DNA of 64,000 bases from Meconema thalassinum (taxonomy: Eukaryota; Arthropoda; Insecta; Orthoptera; Tettigoniidae). The notes beneath the pieces were generated by a model, which was not told the DNA's origin, did no database searches, and worked only from the letters and a program-made list of their open reading frames with translations. Shown piece by piece: positions 34,171-45,646 of this stretch. Position 1 is the first letter of the stretch, and each line of letters opens with the position of its first letter. The stretch is from positions 51,705,265 through 51,769,264 of the forward strand of contig OX336393.1 of NCBI GenBank assembly GCA_946902985.2. The letters run 5' to 3'. The position numbers and the translations under genes are program-made.

Positions 34171-34185
34171 ATTCAGAGTACACAC

Positions 34186-34332
34186 ACTCACTCACACACA
34201 CACACAGACTCACACACACACATACACACACACAGACTCACACACACACACATACACACACACACACACAGACTCACACACACACACACACAGACTCACA
34301 CACACACATACACACACACAGACAGACACACT
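34186..34332. repeat. (CA)n / GACTCACACACA microsatellite
   Basis: CA repeat interrupted regularly by GACTCA, part of element B1. It generates Thr-His or Cys-Val only frames that are not genes. Confidence 0.95.
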
Positions 34333-34583
34333 TTTTTCGCCCTGTGTTGATCTCATAAGTCTACTTTCATTTTTTGCATAAATCGAAAGTAGGCTAAAAA
34401 TAGTGTTAAAATGAGCCTCATTATGATACAGTTTTTGGACACATAATGTTAACATTTCGACATGGTCAAACATAAACCTATTTAAGAACCTATTCTACTT
34501 ATTAAAAACATAAAAAAGAACCAATTTTATGTCTTTGAAAACCTAAAATTACAATTTCAAAAATCTAACAAGCCGGTTCTCAC

Positions 34584-34800
34584 TTATTGCGTCCTGTTGT
34601 AAGCATTAGGCCTACAAATCTTATAGATGACGATGACGAGGACGACGACGACGAAATCCAAGATTAACGGCCGAGGGGACCCGATGCGCTGACCACGCGT
34701 CACCCCAATATCTGCAGACCAAATGGCTGGGAATCGGTCGCTTGGTTCGCCTAGGCCCTTCATGGGTTGTAGTGTCACGGGGGGGGGGGGGGGAAGTACA
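34584..34800 (-). mobile_element. Retroelement 3' fragment with (GTC)n-like tail
   Basis: On the minus strand TGAAGGGCCTAGGCGAACC, GGTCTGCAGATATTGGGG and CGCATCGGGTCCCCTCGG run into ATTTCGTCGTCGTCGTCC. A G run at 34779-34793 (plus) lies at the other side. It is probably a SINE or LINE tail; the family is uncertain. Confidence 0.4.
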
Positions 34801-34895
34801 TTGGGGTGTAAAGTAAGTGGAATGCTCAATTAAATAAACTAATCTGATTAATTACAAACACAAATAGATATTATTGAAAACTTAAAGGTAGTTTT

Positions 34896-35222
34896 ATTAA
34901 AACTCAGCAATTTTTCTAGGTTTGTGCCGTGTCTTGTGTGGTGTTTCGCCTGGGACACCAAGCTGGCTCATCGGCGGGCTCACGGTGTCTCCGCCCGCAC
35001 CCCCACGGGAGTAGCGAACTGCGTGCTACCTCCCTTTTTATGAAGCACACCTGCGCGTCTTCACTGCGAAAACTAAAAGCTCAAGCAGCCATACCCAGAT
35101 CGCTACTCCTGTGGGGGTCCAGGTGGGGACACCAAGAGCCCGCTGATGAGCCTAGCTTAGTGTCCTAGGCGAAACCTCACACAAGACACGGCACAAAACT
35201 AGAAGAATTGCTGAGTTTTAAT
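34896..35222. mobile_element. Foldback element with ~125-bp inverted arms
   Basis: The left arm (34896-35021: AAACTCAGCAATTTTTCTAG, GTGCCGTGTCTTGTGTGG) is mirrored by the right arm 35096-35222. TTAA stands at both extremities (34897-34900 and 35218-35221), a possible TTAA target duplication. The centre of about 75 bp does not encode anything. Confidence 0.8.
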
Positions 35223-35256
35223 TCACTGGCCGTGAAAGCCAATATACCTTCTTTTT

Positions 35257-36266
35257 AGCCTATTTTCATTTTATAAAAATAAAATAGGCTTATGAGATCA
35301 CCTTTTGTCCGTGTGTCTGTGCGTGCGTGCGTGTGTGTGTGTCACCCACTGATAAATTAATTCTAAACGGCTGGAGCGATTTCAATGAAACTCGGTAAGA
35401 TCGTAGCACCATTCTGGCCGACCCCGACCGTGCCCTTTAATTTTTATTGTGTCTCACCAATCCAACATGGTGGCTGTGCGAAATATTTCACCAGCATTCA
35501 GTATCTCCGAAACTATTACTGATACCACCTTGAAATTTTGTACAGTGATGAAGGAAACTACTAGAAGTTCACCTATGTGACTTTCGACATTTAAATAGAC
35601 ATTTCTCGCGATTTAACCATCCAAACGTAATGAAACTTGGTACAGCAAATTTTTATACACATTGTAATGCAATGGCGTCTAATTTAGTTCAATTGTTTAC
35701 ATAACCTCAAAATGGCGGCTGTGCGAAATATTTCACTGGCATTCTATATCTCTGAAACTTTTACCGATATCACCCTGAAATGTTGTACGGTGATAAAGGG
35801 CTCAGCTACAAGTTTATCTATGTAACTTTCAAACACCTGTAAAGTACAAAACGAACATGGTGGCTAAGCGAAGTTGAAACATTTCAATAGACTTTTCGCG
35901 TGATTGAACCACCTGAGCATAGTGAAATGTGGTACATACAGTAAGTTATTATACATATTGTAATTGCACTGGTTCAATGGTTTACATAACCTCAAGATGG
36001 CGGCTGTGCGAAATTTTAAAATCTCTTTTTACTTCTTGTGTCCTAATCATGCGATTGAAGTCTGAATACTACACGTACACAATAATCTTCATGTAATAGT
36101 ATTTAAATAAAACTCCAACCTGGCGACTATCAGAATTATTTAGACGTTTCTCAATATCTACGAATCTATCACAACAATCAAACTGAAATTTAGTATGTTG
36201 ATAGAGGTAATTAACATGAGTAGGATATATGAAAATAGGCTGTATAGTTCTTGACGGAAGTACTTG
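35257..36266 (+). mobile_element. Helentron-like non-autonomous element A3
   Basis: TTTTTAGCCTATTTTC begins the element, followed by an inverted AAAATAGGCT, TTATGAGATCACC, (GT)n and AAACGGCTGGAGCGATTTC. ATGGYGGCTGTGCG phrases occur at about 35467, 35712 and 35997. The 3' end has GAAAATAGGCT at 36231-36241, a weak hairpin (TTCTTGACGGAA) and ACTTGTTTT. Confidence 0.7.
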
Positions 36267-37048
36267 TTTTAGTTATATTACTTTATCACTTTATAGTGAT
36301 CCTAGTGTGTTTTGGAAACCATCTTAAAAACATTCCTTTCTGTTGGGGGGACATTAGTTAATTAAATGATATACTTTCTTTGCACCCTAGTATAGTAGTA
36401 GTAATCACGTACTATTTTTATAGGCTCGTAAACAGTTCTTGTGCAAATACACTGACAGCAACTCGATAAAGAAAGGAAAAGGGAAGGGAGACGCACGCAG
36501 ACGCTGAAGAAGGTGGATGTCTTTCTCCTCTCGCTTCGATCGTGATGAATAGCCATTTGTTTATCAATAGCAAGAATCTTGGTTGAAGCTGGAAACTGTA
36601 ATGACTTGTTTGACATTGCCCTACTTCTGTTCAATATATCACGCTGCTGTTGGTGCTACGATCTCGTGTGTCTATCATTATTCCAAGTAACGGTTCGTTC
36701 CACTTCCGCCGCCATTGAATAGCGCAATGGCATTGCCCGTCACGGTGACAGGCAACAGAGAATTTGATTTGTTTACAAGGTTACAGGAAACATGTCAAAA
36801 TTATCTCTCTACAGATAAGGATAATTCCCCCTGTCCGGCCGAATGGCACGATTGGTAAAGCGGGTTCCATCCAGACTCAGGCAGAGTTCACAGTGGAGGG
36901 GGGGGGGGGGGGGGGGGGGTGAAGTTAACATCCGGAAATCAGCTGTCGACAAAACCACAATGTCAACTCAGTTATATTTAAGTATTCAATTGATTAACCT
37001 AAATATCCAACTTCAAAAGCTCATTACGTAAACAATGCCAAGTACAGG
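36267..37048. other. Unassigned spacer with G run
   Basis: Poly(G) at 36898-36919. No gene or family is recognised. Confidence 0.45.
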
Positions 37049-37350
37049 CAATATTGCAGAGTAGTGAAGCCAGAGTGCCTCTATGCGGCAAGCATGAAAA
37101 CTGTTAAAATTGAGAAAAAGGAAAGGAAGATCTTCCGGAAAATTCTAGATTCCGAGAAGGTACCTGGAGATGGATACAAATTTCATCTGAGGTCAAACCA
37201 AGAACTGTATGACAAGTTTGAGTGGATTTCTGTCAGCATGAGAAAGAGGAGGTTGGTGTTCTATGGATATATTAAACGATTGTGGACCGAGAGATTGGCT
37301 AACAAAATTCTCAACCTTCAGGAGAAATGGAAGGGGCAACCTCCATGGCG
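37049..37350 (+). pseudogene. LINE reverse-transcriptase C-terminal fragment
   Basis: It encodes VVKPECLYAASMKTVKIEKK, ERKIFRKILDSEKVPG, RSNQELYDKFEWISVSMRK and RRLVFYGYIKRLWTERLANK. This is the thumb region of the family at 37828-38286. Homology ends near KGQPPW. Confidence 0.75.
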
Positions 37351-37422
37351 TCAGGGGGTGATGCTGATTCCTGCTCGTGGTGCCCCTGCATAGATACTTG
37401 GATTAGAATCTCCAGTACTGAA

Positions 37423-37640
37423 CTGAACGTCAGCATTCCAGAAGTACCAACACAATGAATCAAAATGGTTTTTTTCGAGTGGCTCTCTCCTCTGTGATTG
37501 TGGGGAACTACAGACAGTCCAACATCTTTACCAGTGCCCACTATGTCCAGGAACATGCACAATGGAAGATTTAAAACTTGCCAATCCGAATTCTATTGAC
37601 GTCGCCCGTTACTGGACAAAGAACATTTAATTTGGTTGCG
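37423..37640 (+). pseudogene. LINE C-terminal knuckle fragment
   Basis: The frame reads SAFQKYQHNESKWFFSSG, LLCDCGELQTVQHLYQCPLC (C-x-C...H...C) and ends SIDVARYWTKNI with TAA at 37628-37630. It is the tail of an I/Jockey- or R1-type LINE and too short to place further. Confidence 0.65.
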
Positions 37641-37730
37641 GGTTACCTGGCAGTCAGATGTTAGTGTGCTGTTCAACTGACTTGTATGTCGGTGTCCTTA
37701 CTTAATATTAGATTTAGAATAGTTTGCCGA

Positions 37731-38340
37731 GTACTTTGTGTCTTTATTAACAATTCACTGTACCATCATCATTATTATTATTATTATTTTATTTGCGAAT
37801 TGACCACTTCGGATCACGCTACAATTTTCATTTTTTCTTTGCCTGAAGTTTCCTCTTCCTCCAGTACTCCTTCATATGGGCGCTATGCTGTTTCTTCCGC
37901 TCATCCGTCCAGGCTCTTCCCTTCTTTGTGGTTCTTGTGACGTGAAACCCTTCCAAATGTTTCCCTGTTTCCCTGTTTGACATCTGAACTTCCTGGATGT
38001 TGGAATTTTCGAGATCTTTTCGAACTTCCTTAATCCATGTCGTTGTTGTCTTCTTGTTCCACAGGTAGTCGAATAACTGTTTGGTTAGTCTAGTTTTGTC
38101 CATTCTGTACAAATGTCCGAGAAACGATAACCTCCTCTTCTTCATGGTCTCTGAGATTCTCTCCACATTTTTATAGACTTCATTGTTGCTCCGAAGTTTC
38201 CAGCCGGTTTCAGTCTGGACTGGGCCCATGATTTTCCGTAGTATTCTTCTTTCTAGGATCTCTAGCTTCTCCAACTTGTAATTCATCGAGAGGCATTCGC
38301 TGGCATACAGGCATTCTGTTTTTACTACCGTGTTGTAATG

Positions 38341-38394
<54 letters not shown>

Positions 38395-38490
38395 TGTATT
38401 ATTTGTATTTGATTCTCACTGTTTATCAAGTATTTTGTGTCTTTATTAACAATCCACTGTACCCTTATCGTTATTATTATTTGTATTTGA
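37731..38490. repeat. Repeated LINE-tail phrase with (TTA)n runs
   Basis: TACTTTGTGTCTTTATTAAC plus AATTCACTGTACC at 37731 and a one- or two-base variant at 38437 each lead to ATTATT runs (37768-37790, 38470). A pure (TTA)n run fills 38341-38392. These look like tails of separate LINE insertions. Confidence 0.6.
37828..38286 (-). pseudogene. LINE reverse-transcriptase C-terminal region
   Basis: This 152-codon frame has KLEKLEILERRILRKIMGP, RSNNEVYKNVERISETMKK, RRLSFLGHLYRMDKTRLTKQ, LFDYLWNKKTTTTWIKEV and a very basic end (DERKKQHSAHMKEYWRKRK). It is the best-preserved copy of this RT family in the window; its upstream RT core is absent. Confidence 0.8.
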
Positions 38491-38522
38491 TTCTCGCCGT
38501 TTACCATTTGTGACATATTTTT

Positions 38523-38774
38523 GTGATTGGCGCTCCTGATACGAACAAAGAAAGGAAAGTCCATCAGGACTTAAAAAGGGCAAACATTGGACCGGCCGAA
38601 GTCTGGGACAGGACAGGATTCAGAACCAAAATTGCAGGTGTGAAGGATCCCCTCAAAGAAAGACCCACGCTTTCAGCCGAAGAACGGTTGAAAAGGAGCC
38701 AGAGGCTGAAAGATCTTTGGCAGGAAGAAAACCTGAACGATTGTTGTGTATTTTTAGTCCATAGGTGGCTGTAG
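38523..38774 (+). pseudogene. LINE C-terminal tail fragment
   Basis: It encodes IGAPDTNKERKVHQDLKRAN, IGPAEVWDRTGFRTKIAG and SAEERLKRSQRLKDLWQEE, a basic tail comparable in position to the end of 37828-38286. It is weakly assigned. Confidence 0.5.
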
Positions 38775-38799
38775 CAAATAATGATAATAATAAATTTGG

Positions 38800-39591
38800 G
38801 TTCAAGTATATACCACGTTACGTACCTGTCTAGGGGATACTTTATTGTAGTTGATGACATCTCGGATGACGTTCGGACGTTGATGTTCGGTTGCTTGACG
38901 TTTAGGTTGGAATTGCCGCCAGTTGTATGAAGTTTCAAACAGTGTGTCGTTACATGCCGATGTAGACACAAGTGTTGCAAGTGTGAGGTTGGTGGTGAGT
39001 TACGAATGTTCATAAATTACTTTTAACTAAATTTCATTGAAAAGTTGCGCAGTACTCCTCAAACTTCACAAGCGATTCCATACTAAAACTCATAAAAAGA
39101 GCTAACGACATAAAAACAACATTTACAGAAGTGTAATCGACTAAAAGAATAAAAATAATTGGTAAAATATCCCATTCGTTACGAAGTATCCTTAAATATT
39201 TCTCTAGCTTAATACTATTGTGAATGCTGTTGTACATATTTAGGGCTAGGATTTTTAGGTAAATAAATATATTTTTATGTAAATACATATTTTAAACATT
39301 TTTTCAATAATTACATAAATGCCGGCTTTTCATTTATTAGCACATAAAAGGACATAATATTTACATTCTTTTAAATCAGTTTATTGCATTTTTGTTCTGT
39401 GTTACTTCAACGGGGAAGAACCTGTGAGCAATCTAATCTTCATGTAGAGCGTTTGTCAGCTTGCAGCTGTGTTTTTCTTATCTTGTCGTCCCGTCCCACT
39501 CACTCTGGAAGTCGGGTATTTCCTTGTTCATAGTCATATTGTACCACGTGCTAAGCCTCCCCCCTAGCTACCTGGATCCAGTGTCACTCAC
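38800..39591. other. Unassigned AT-rich spacer
   Basis: No domain recognised. Frames at 38564-39288 lack motifs. Confidence 0.45.
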
Positions 39592-39776
39592 ATGCAGATG
39601 CCTAAAGTAAATGCAACTACAAGTTATCGTCTGAGGCAGTATTTAAGGATAATTTTACATCTGATGGGGGCGTTCTGTTCTGCCATCCATGTGGGAAAGC
39701 AATCAAAGCTGAACAGTGCTCTCAAGTTACACAACACCTCGAGGGCAAGAAACATATTGCCACAGTTTCACGATAA
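39592..39776 (+). pseudogene. CGGBP1/hAT-type zinc-finger N-terminus, frameshifted
   Basis: ATG at 39592 (or 39598) begins MPKVNATTSYRLRQYL. After a frame change near 39642 the sequence reads DNFTSDGGVLFCHPCGKAIK, CSQVTQHLEGKKHIATVSR and a stop at 39774. C-x2-C and H-x5-H spacing plus the RLRQY start match the BED-like finger of CGGBP1 and related hAT transposases. The catalytic region is not found downstream. Confidence 0.65.
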
Positions 39777-40574
39777 TCGTCGGTCATTTGTGATGGACAA
39801 CCGGAAGATGTATCTCGTTATGTATTGTAATTCTTCAGCAGTCAGCGAGACATAGAATTAATTGCATTGGTGAATACTGCATATTGCTTATAGGCTATTC
39901 ACATTAATAATCTGAATTATAATTGCATATTTTTGCTTTATTGTCACATATTTTAGGTATTTTTAATACATAAAAAATAAATATTTTACCGATTTTTAAC
40001 ACCTTAAAATCCGAGCCCTATACATACGAGTTATAGGCCTATATACCCACTGAACCCCCTTTAGACGACCTGAGAGCTCCCACAACATTATTCTATAGAG
40101 ATACCAACAGTTATCTTTCACGACCTTTTAATTAAACTTCCACAATTCTTCTCATTTCATCAACAGGCTTTTCTTTGGAGTTAGTGACATTGAAGAAACA
40201 AATGTTGGCAATAGATTATACCCTAAGGGCTCGTATGGATGGGCAGTTGTTAATTTAAAAATCACCATAATACAGGTGGAAGTCTGAAACCTTCCGCGAT
40301 AAAACGCCGATATGGTATTGTTTGTTTGAAAATTTGCATACATTTTGTCTAAAATTGGCGTATCCAACAGATTTGCACTCTTCGCGTAACCTTGAATTAC
40401 TTGCTCGCGTGCACACAAGGTTAGAGTGAACACATAATCAGAATTATTCAAATACAATGCCGCGGGGGTCATATTAGGTTTAATCTACGAAGAATATCCC
40501 GTTCCACAAGGCTCAAGGTTCGTCCGGGATCATGAATTTGCATTACAAAACATTATACATGGTGTCCAGTTTTT
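39777..40574. other. Unassigned AT-rich spacer
   Basis: It may include decayed continuation of the hAT-like unit. Nothing is recognised with confidence. Confidence 0.4.
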
Positions 40575-42012
40575 AGCCTACTTTCGATTTTAGAAAGAAA
40601 AAATGGAAAGTAGACTTATGAGATCTACACAGGACCAAAAAATGTGTGTGTGTGCGTGTGTACGCTGTGTGTCTGCTCCTCCCCTATCAATACAAACATG
40701 ACGAAACCAAATTGAACGAAATTTGGTACAGAGGTAGAACTAGCAAAGGAAACCTCAGTATCATGTTTTATATTGCCGTCATCTTTACCAAAACGTAATG
40801 GTGACCACTCAAATGGTCAAACCTTAAAATTAAATTACGACCAAACCAATCATCGGATCTTTACTCAATTTGGTAACAACATACCTTCATATGGGGCGCG
40901 TCTTGTGCCCAAACTGCAAGGTTATCAACCGTTCCATTTCAGGATGGCGGCCGTGTGAATTATACTAACTTTAGATCCATAACATGGGACCCACCAGTTC
41001 CGATTATCGAACCGAGAATCATTTAAACTGTTCTAAAGAACGTGGCCCGTTCGAAATTAAATGTTTATATTGAAATATTATAGTGTAGAAGTGACTTTAC
41101 AAAACGGAGCCGTCTCGGTTACAAGACAAGATGGCAGCTGATCTCTCTTTCTGACCTGTTTTTCACTAATTTGAGTATGTTGCATGCAAAATAGCCTACC
41201 GATAGAAATAAAATGAAGTTTGTATGAAATGAACTTTGTTTGAAATATACTCCAGAGAAGAAATCGTTTAGTCAGCCATTATTTGCTAAGACGTTGTATC
41301 TAAATCAATTGATAAAGTTCAGCTTGGGAGGACATATTTGGCTCTGTGGTTTGAGCTTTGATCTTTCACCCGGCCGGCTAGGGTTCTAGTCCTAACAGAG
41401 TTGTATTCTTTGCTTGATCTTTTTAGTACTGAGACGTTATACAATTGAGCGTTATATTGTGCATTTTGCAATGGAAAATATATAATTAATTAAAATAAAG
41501 TTCTTCAACGGATCTGCATGAGTGACATCATGACATCTACTAGCAACCAGTTGAACTACAGTATGCGGGAGCTATCCACGGCCTACTAGATGTGAGCTTC
41601 GTTCTATACCGGCAAGTTAGTGAACCCATAACTACGGTGTAATTGAAAATGTCCACTTGTTGCCCATAGAGGGCACTCTCAAGGATAGGCACGATTAAAA
41701 ATTAGGTGTGTAGTAGGTATATTAAATGTGTTTCTCCCAGTGATACGTTTAGACCAACGAAGTTTCAATTGTTGTAAGTAGTCGGTGTTAATACTGTATA
41801 GTGAATTCCTAAGTTGTTTGGAGTGTTTGCTGATGAAATTGCAAAATGCTGGGGTAAATTATAAACTATGGTTTGAACGCCGCTGCTCAAATCCAGTGTG
41901 CCAATTTGCACTTCGAATAGGAAGAAAATAGGAGGTGATTAGGACAAAGAGTTATAACTATACCCATACATTTAGGAGAAAGTAAGCTATATGTTCTTTC
42001 CTGAACATCTTA
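40575..42012 (+). mobile_element. Helentron-like non-autonomous element B2
   Basis: AGCCTACTTTCG (preceded by TTTTT) folds with GGAAAGTAGACTTATGAGATC. A (GT)n tract, CTCCCCTATCAATAC and B-type words (GAACGAAATTTGGTACAGAG) follow. The middle is private sequence. The 3' end has GAAAGTAAGCT at 41978-41988, the hairpin ATGTTC TTTCCT GAACAT and CTTATTT. The ends match B1. Confidence 0.7.
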
Positions 42013-42392
42013 TTTTTAAGTAAATCGCACCCAGGATTATAAATTAGTGCGTGCTTTACGACGAAAATGGGAAGCTGCTCTTTGGAGATCTGAGGTTCAA
42101 ATCCCAGTGGCCATATTGAATGTGTTTTCCTCACTTTCTTTTTCGCTTCAAGAATATGCGAGATGGTAACGTGTTTTAAGTCTCGGGGCACCTACTCTAC
42201 TCCTGGACTCCAATATACACACTAAAGTACCATGCACACACAAACTCGTTATCAAACGCATCTAAAGCTCCTAGTTGAAGCAGCAGAATTATCAATAACA
42301 ACATCATCATTTCCAGAGTCATTCGTGTTTTGACAATTAATCGATATTACTTATCCTCCTTCGACATAACGTTTACAGATGCATTGGCTGTA
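42013..42392. other. Unassigned spacer
   Basis: No supported feature. Confidence 0.45.
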
Positions 42393-43195
42393 CCCCCCAG
42401 GAGCTCACATCTAGTGGGACGTGGGTTGGCGACCACGGGACCCCAGTTGAGTCTGACATTGCTTCCACTTACTTGTGCTGGGCTCCTCTCCGTCTTCTTT
42501 CCTGTCAACCTCTCTGTGTCAACTCTTGTTCTTTCCCGATCCCGACAGTATTAGGGTATCCGAGGCCTAGGGAGTTTCTTCCTTTCCCGCCTTAATTGGC
42601 CCTTCTCTCATCTTTCCTGATTCCTCATTCTTTGAGGGATCAGCATCCTTGTGAATTGGCTCCCCGTGTCTCTAAATTACATTTTCTAAGTCTTTTACCA
42701 TCCAAATTACCTATATTGCTTTTTGTGAGTACTGTATTTCGTTCTTAAGTCCATTTTGTAAGTATTTTCAATCTAAATTGTATTTTGTAAGTATTTTGAA
42801 TCGCGGGCTGACATACTGTGACTATTTTGAATCGAAATTACATTTTATAAGTATTTTCAATTTCATTTGCTTTTTTAAGTATTTTCAATCTAAATTGCAT
42901 TTTGTAAATTCGATTTCAATTACATTTTGTAAGTATTTCGAATCTACATTGCATCAAGTATTTTGAACCTAAACTACATTTGGTGCGATTTTTTTTCAAT
43001 CTAACATGCTTTTGTGAGTATTTTGTATCTAAATTACCTTTTGTATTTCTACTCTACATTTTGGGAGTCTTTTCAATTTAAGTATTTCTAATCTACCTTG
43101 GTTTTCCATTTCATTGTCATTTTCGCTATCACCCAGACCATTAGGGGCCGATAACCTAGATGTTAGGCCCCTTAAAAACAACTATCATCTTCATC
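42393..43195 (+). mobile_element. CAT-tailed retroelement, minisatellite-bearing type
   Basis: It starts CCCCCAGGAGCTCACATCTA, then GTTGGCGACCACGGGACC and CGAGGCCTAGGGAG. Degenerate units of about 30 bp (TTTTGTAAGTATTTTCAATC-like) occupy about 42690-43095. The hairpin GGGGCCGATAACCTAGATGT plus TAGGCCCC and a CATC-rich tail end it. It is full length by comparison with the 7781-8628 and 22373 copies. Confidence 0.85.
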
Positions 43196-43583
43196 CTCAA
43201 TATTGGATGTAAAATTTATATTGAACATTAAAATTCCGAGGGAAAGTGTGCTATACAAGGTCGGTCGTCACGATGTTACCTGTTAGTGTGCGTCAGATGA
43301 TCAAACAAAACTTAAGAACCCACTTCTCTCTGTGTATGAACATGGCATAATCAACCATTACAGTTACCGGCAGTTAGCTCTGGTTTGCCCCCCTTTCACT
43401 CCTCTGGTATAGGCTACTACTGCAGCGTAAAACATTTGCCACGCTGATTGTGAGAACCTGCTGTCCGCAGCAGGGAAGTATTCATCACGATCCCCGCACC
43501 GCTCTACATCTCTCTCCTACCGCTGAACTCTCAAGGTGAAGTGCACAGCTGAACGCCGCTGCCTGTACCAATCGGGTTTTTAA
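43196..43583. other. Unassigned spacer
   Basis: No supported feature. Confidence 0.45.
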
Positions 43584-44215
43584 ATAAGTACTTCCGAGAC
43601 GGAAGTTAAGAGTCTACTTTTCTAAAAATTTAAGATTCATGCCAATGATTCTTCAGCTCGCGTACAATCATGTTGGTAACAGTGTCATGTATGTGTTGCT
43701 CAGAATTAATCTGAAATATTATGATCTATATTGTCCTAATTTTGGGTAAAATCCATTTTTTAGTATAGAAGCTACAAGTATTCACAAATTGGACCTATCA
43801 GCAGGCTTAGAATCATATTGTCAGCACTGAAATGTATCAGTTATTCCAAATTAATCTAGAATGTCAGGTACTGGACGTGTGCAAAGTTTAGATCTGTTGG
43901 CTTGCATGCTATCTGATATATTGAAATTAGGATTTAAAAAAATAGAGAGAGCAGTTATTAACAGTTGGCAGCCCTGATGGCTCTTAAAAATACGCATAGT
44001 CATATCTGTTATGGTATAAATAGCACATACGAAATTTGGTTGAATTCCAATTGATTGTGTAGAAGTTACGAAATTTGGTTGAAATCCAATTGATTATAGG
44101 CCTATAGAAGTTAAGTGCATTTAAAAATTGGACCTATCAGGAGGCTTAGAATCATGTTGGCAATACTGTCATGTATGGGCTCCTGAAAATTAATCTGGAA
44201 AGAAGGGAATGGGGT
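43584..44215 (-). mobile_element. Helentron-like 3' end with diverged tandem repeats (type C)
   Basis: The minus strand ends with GAAAAGTAGACTCTTA, the hairpin ACTTCC GTCTC GGAAGT and ACTTATTT, the same order as A and B elements. Inside, plus-strand phrases such as AAATTGGACCTATCAGCAGG, CTTAGAATCATRTTG and GTCATGTATG recur two or three times. The 5' end was not located. Confidence 0.45.
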
Positions 44216-45207
44216 GGGACATTCCTTTCACCATCCCGGCAGCCAGTAGCCCGGGGTTAGTTTTGTGAGGAGTTTCTTCAGTTAATGTGTTACATTATTC
44301 TTAATCTGCATATCCTGAACTCAAAATTCCCAAAGAGAAGAGCAGCAGAAAGTATTTATTAAAACAGTGAATAGTGATTATTCTACTGATGGCAGGGACC
44401 GGACACTTATGCACTGAAAACGATTAAAATAGACGTAATTTGTCGCCTGAAAACATTGAAAAACTTGCAATTATCTATTGTGATGCTTCTTTCTGCAGTG
44501 AATGATACATGTACAAAGTGAGTGAATAAGATTGGCTTATTGTTAATTACATATTTTTCATTTTTAATGTATATTTGATCGTTTTCAGTGCATATGTCCG
44601 GTCCATAGTTACTACTGTGATGAAGTCCATCTGTAGCGGCTTCTAACTGTATCTCATTGTTGTACAATTGACTGAATTATGTCCAGCTAGCAGAAGTACC
44701 CGTTCATCGAATAAAACCTTTTACAGAACATCGAATTCTTAATGTAGCCAAGTTATATTATCACCTATTTATAAATAATATTCAGAATAGATTAGATATG
44801 GTAACTTCCTTGATGTTATAACACAATTCTAAATGAATTCATAACAAACAATAACAAACAGCAACCGTAGAAACTATTATCATTCTGGAATACAACTACT
44901 ACTAATAATAACATTGAAATACGGGTAATAGTTTCTCCAGTTTTACCTAAGGTTCGATTGTTCTACAACAGTATAACATACATCATAACCTGAAGAATCA
45001 ATTTACTTAACCTATGTCATAGGAATTTGGTTGATATAAAATACTCACACGAAGTCCTATCCAAACTTGAACAACTACAAATAGGCCTACTAGGTATTTT
45101 AGTCTCTTGTGGTTTACATCGAGGGCATTATACCAGGTGACAATTCTAGTAGCACTAATTAGAAGTTTCCGTATCGACACAAATTGTAAAATGGATTTAC
45201 GTACAAG
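44216..45207. other. Unassigned AT-rich spacer
   Basis: No gene, TIR or SINE boxes recognised. Confidence 0.45.
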
Positions 45208-45646
45208 GGAAGTATCAGGTAAACGGTCGAAACCTATCTTGAAACGTTGTGGACACAATCGTTGTGCTATAAGAGGACAACGTGCGGAAAATCAGCCACA
45301 CGACTCCGAAATCATGTGGCGAATCTCTCATATAAATCAATGAGAGGTAGCGAGTACCGTGCATCTGGGAATGGACAGCCCTGACGGCCCAAGCACTCAA
45401 GGCCGGTGGGAAGGAGCATCACGCTCCAGTCAGCATATACGCCCCACCTCCCTACTACTCCGAGTGCCAAAGGGATGTCCAGCTCCTCCAGCCGTCATGC
45501 CTGCGTACCACAATGTCAGGTACGATTTCGGAGCTTTGCAGTTCAATGCGGCGGCTGATTTTCCCCACGTTGTCCTCTTATAGTACAACGATTGTGTTCA
45601 CAAAGTTCCAAGAGGGGTTCGACCTGTCTTACCTGATACTTGCTTT
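45208..45646. mobile_element. MITE with ~90-130-bp terminal inverted repeats
   Basis: The left arm (AAGTATCAGGTAAACGGTCG, ACACAATCGTTGTGCTATAA, GAGGACAACGTG) is mirrored by the right arm (CACGTTGTCCTCTTATAGTA...TTACCTGATACTT). Subterminal CTCCGAAATC also recurs inverted. The element is about 440 bp and does not encode a protein. Its superfamily is undetermined. Confidence 0.75.

Larger units (their letters stand above)
31300..34395 (-). mobile_element. Helentron-like non-autonomous element B1 (3.1 kb)
   Basis: The minus strand begins at 34395 with AGCCTACTTTCG, preceded by TTTTT. It pairs with a nearby GAAAGTAGACTTATGAGATC, then a (GT)n/GTGTGAGTCT microsatellite (plus strand 34186-34332) and ten 293-bp tandem units. 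The 3' end has GAAAGTAGGCT (plus strand 31324-31334), the hairpin ATGTTC TTTACT GAACAT and CTTGTT. The terminal layout is that of A1-A3, although the body sequence differs. Confidence 0.7.

Noticed and set aside
34032..34473. Thr-His or Cys-Val repeat proteins
   Set aside because: They are translations of the (CA)n/(GT)n microsatellite in element B1.
44407..44667. Possible short gene in a spacer
   Set aside because: It has no motif, no splice context and AT-biased composition; length is within chance.
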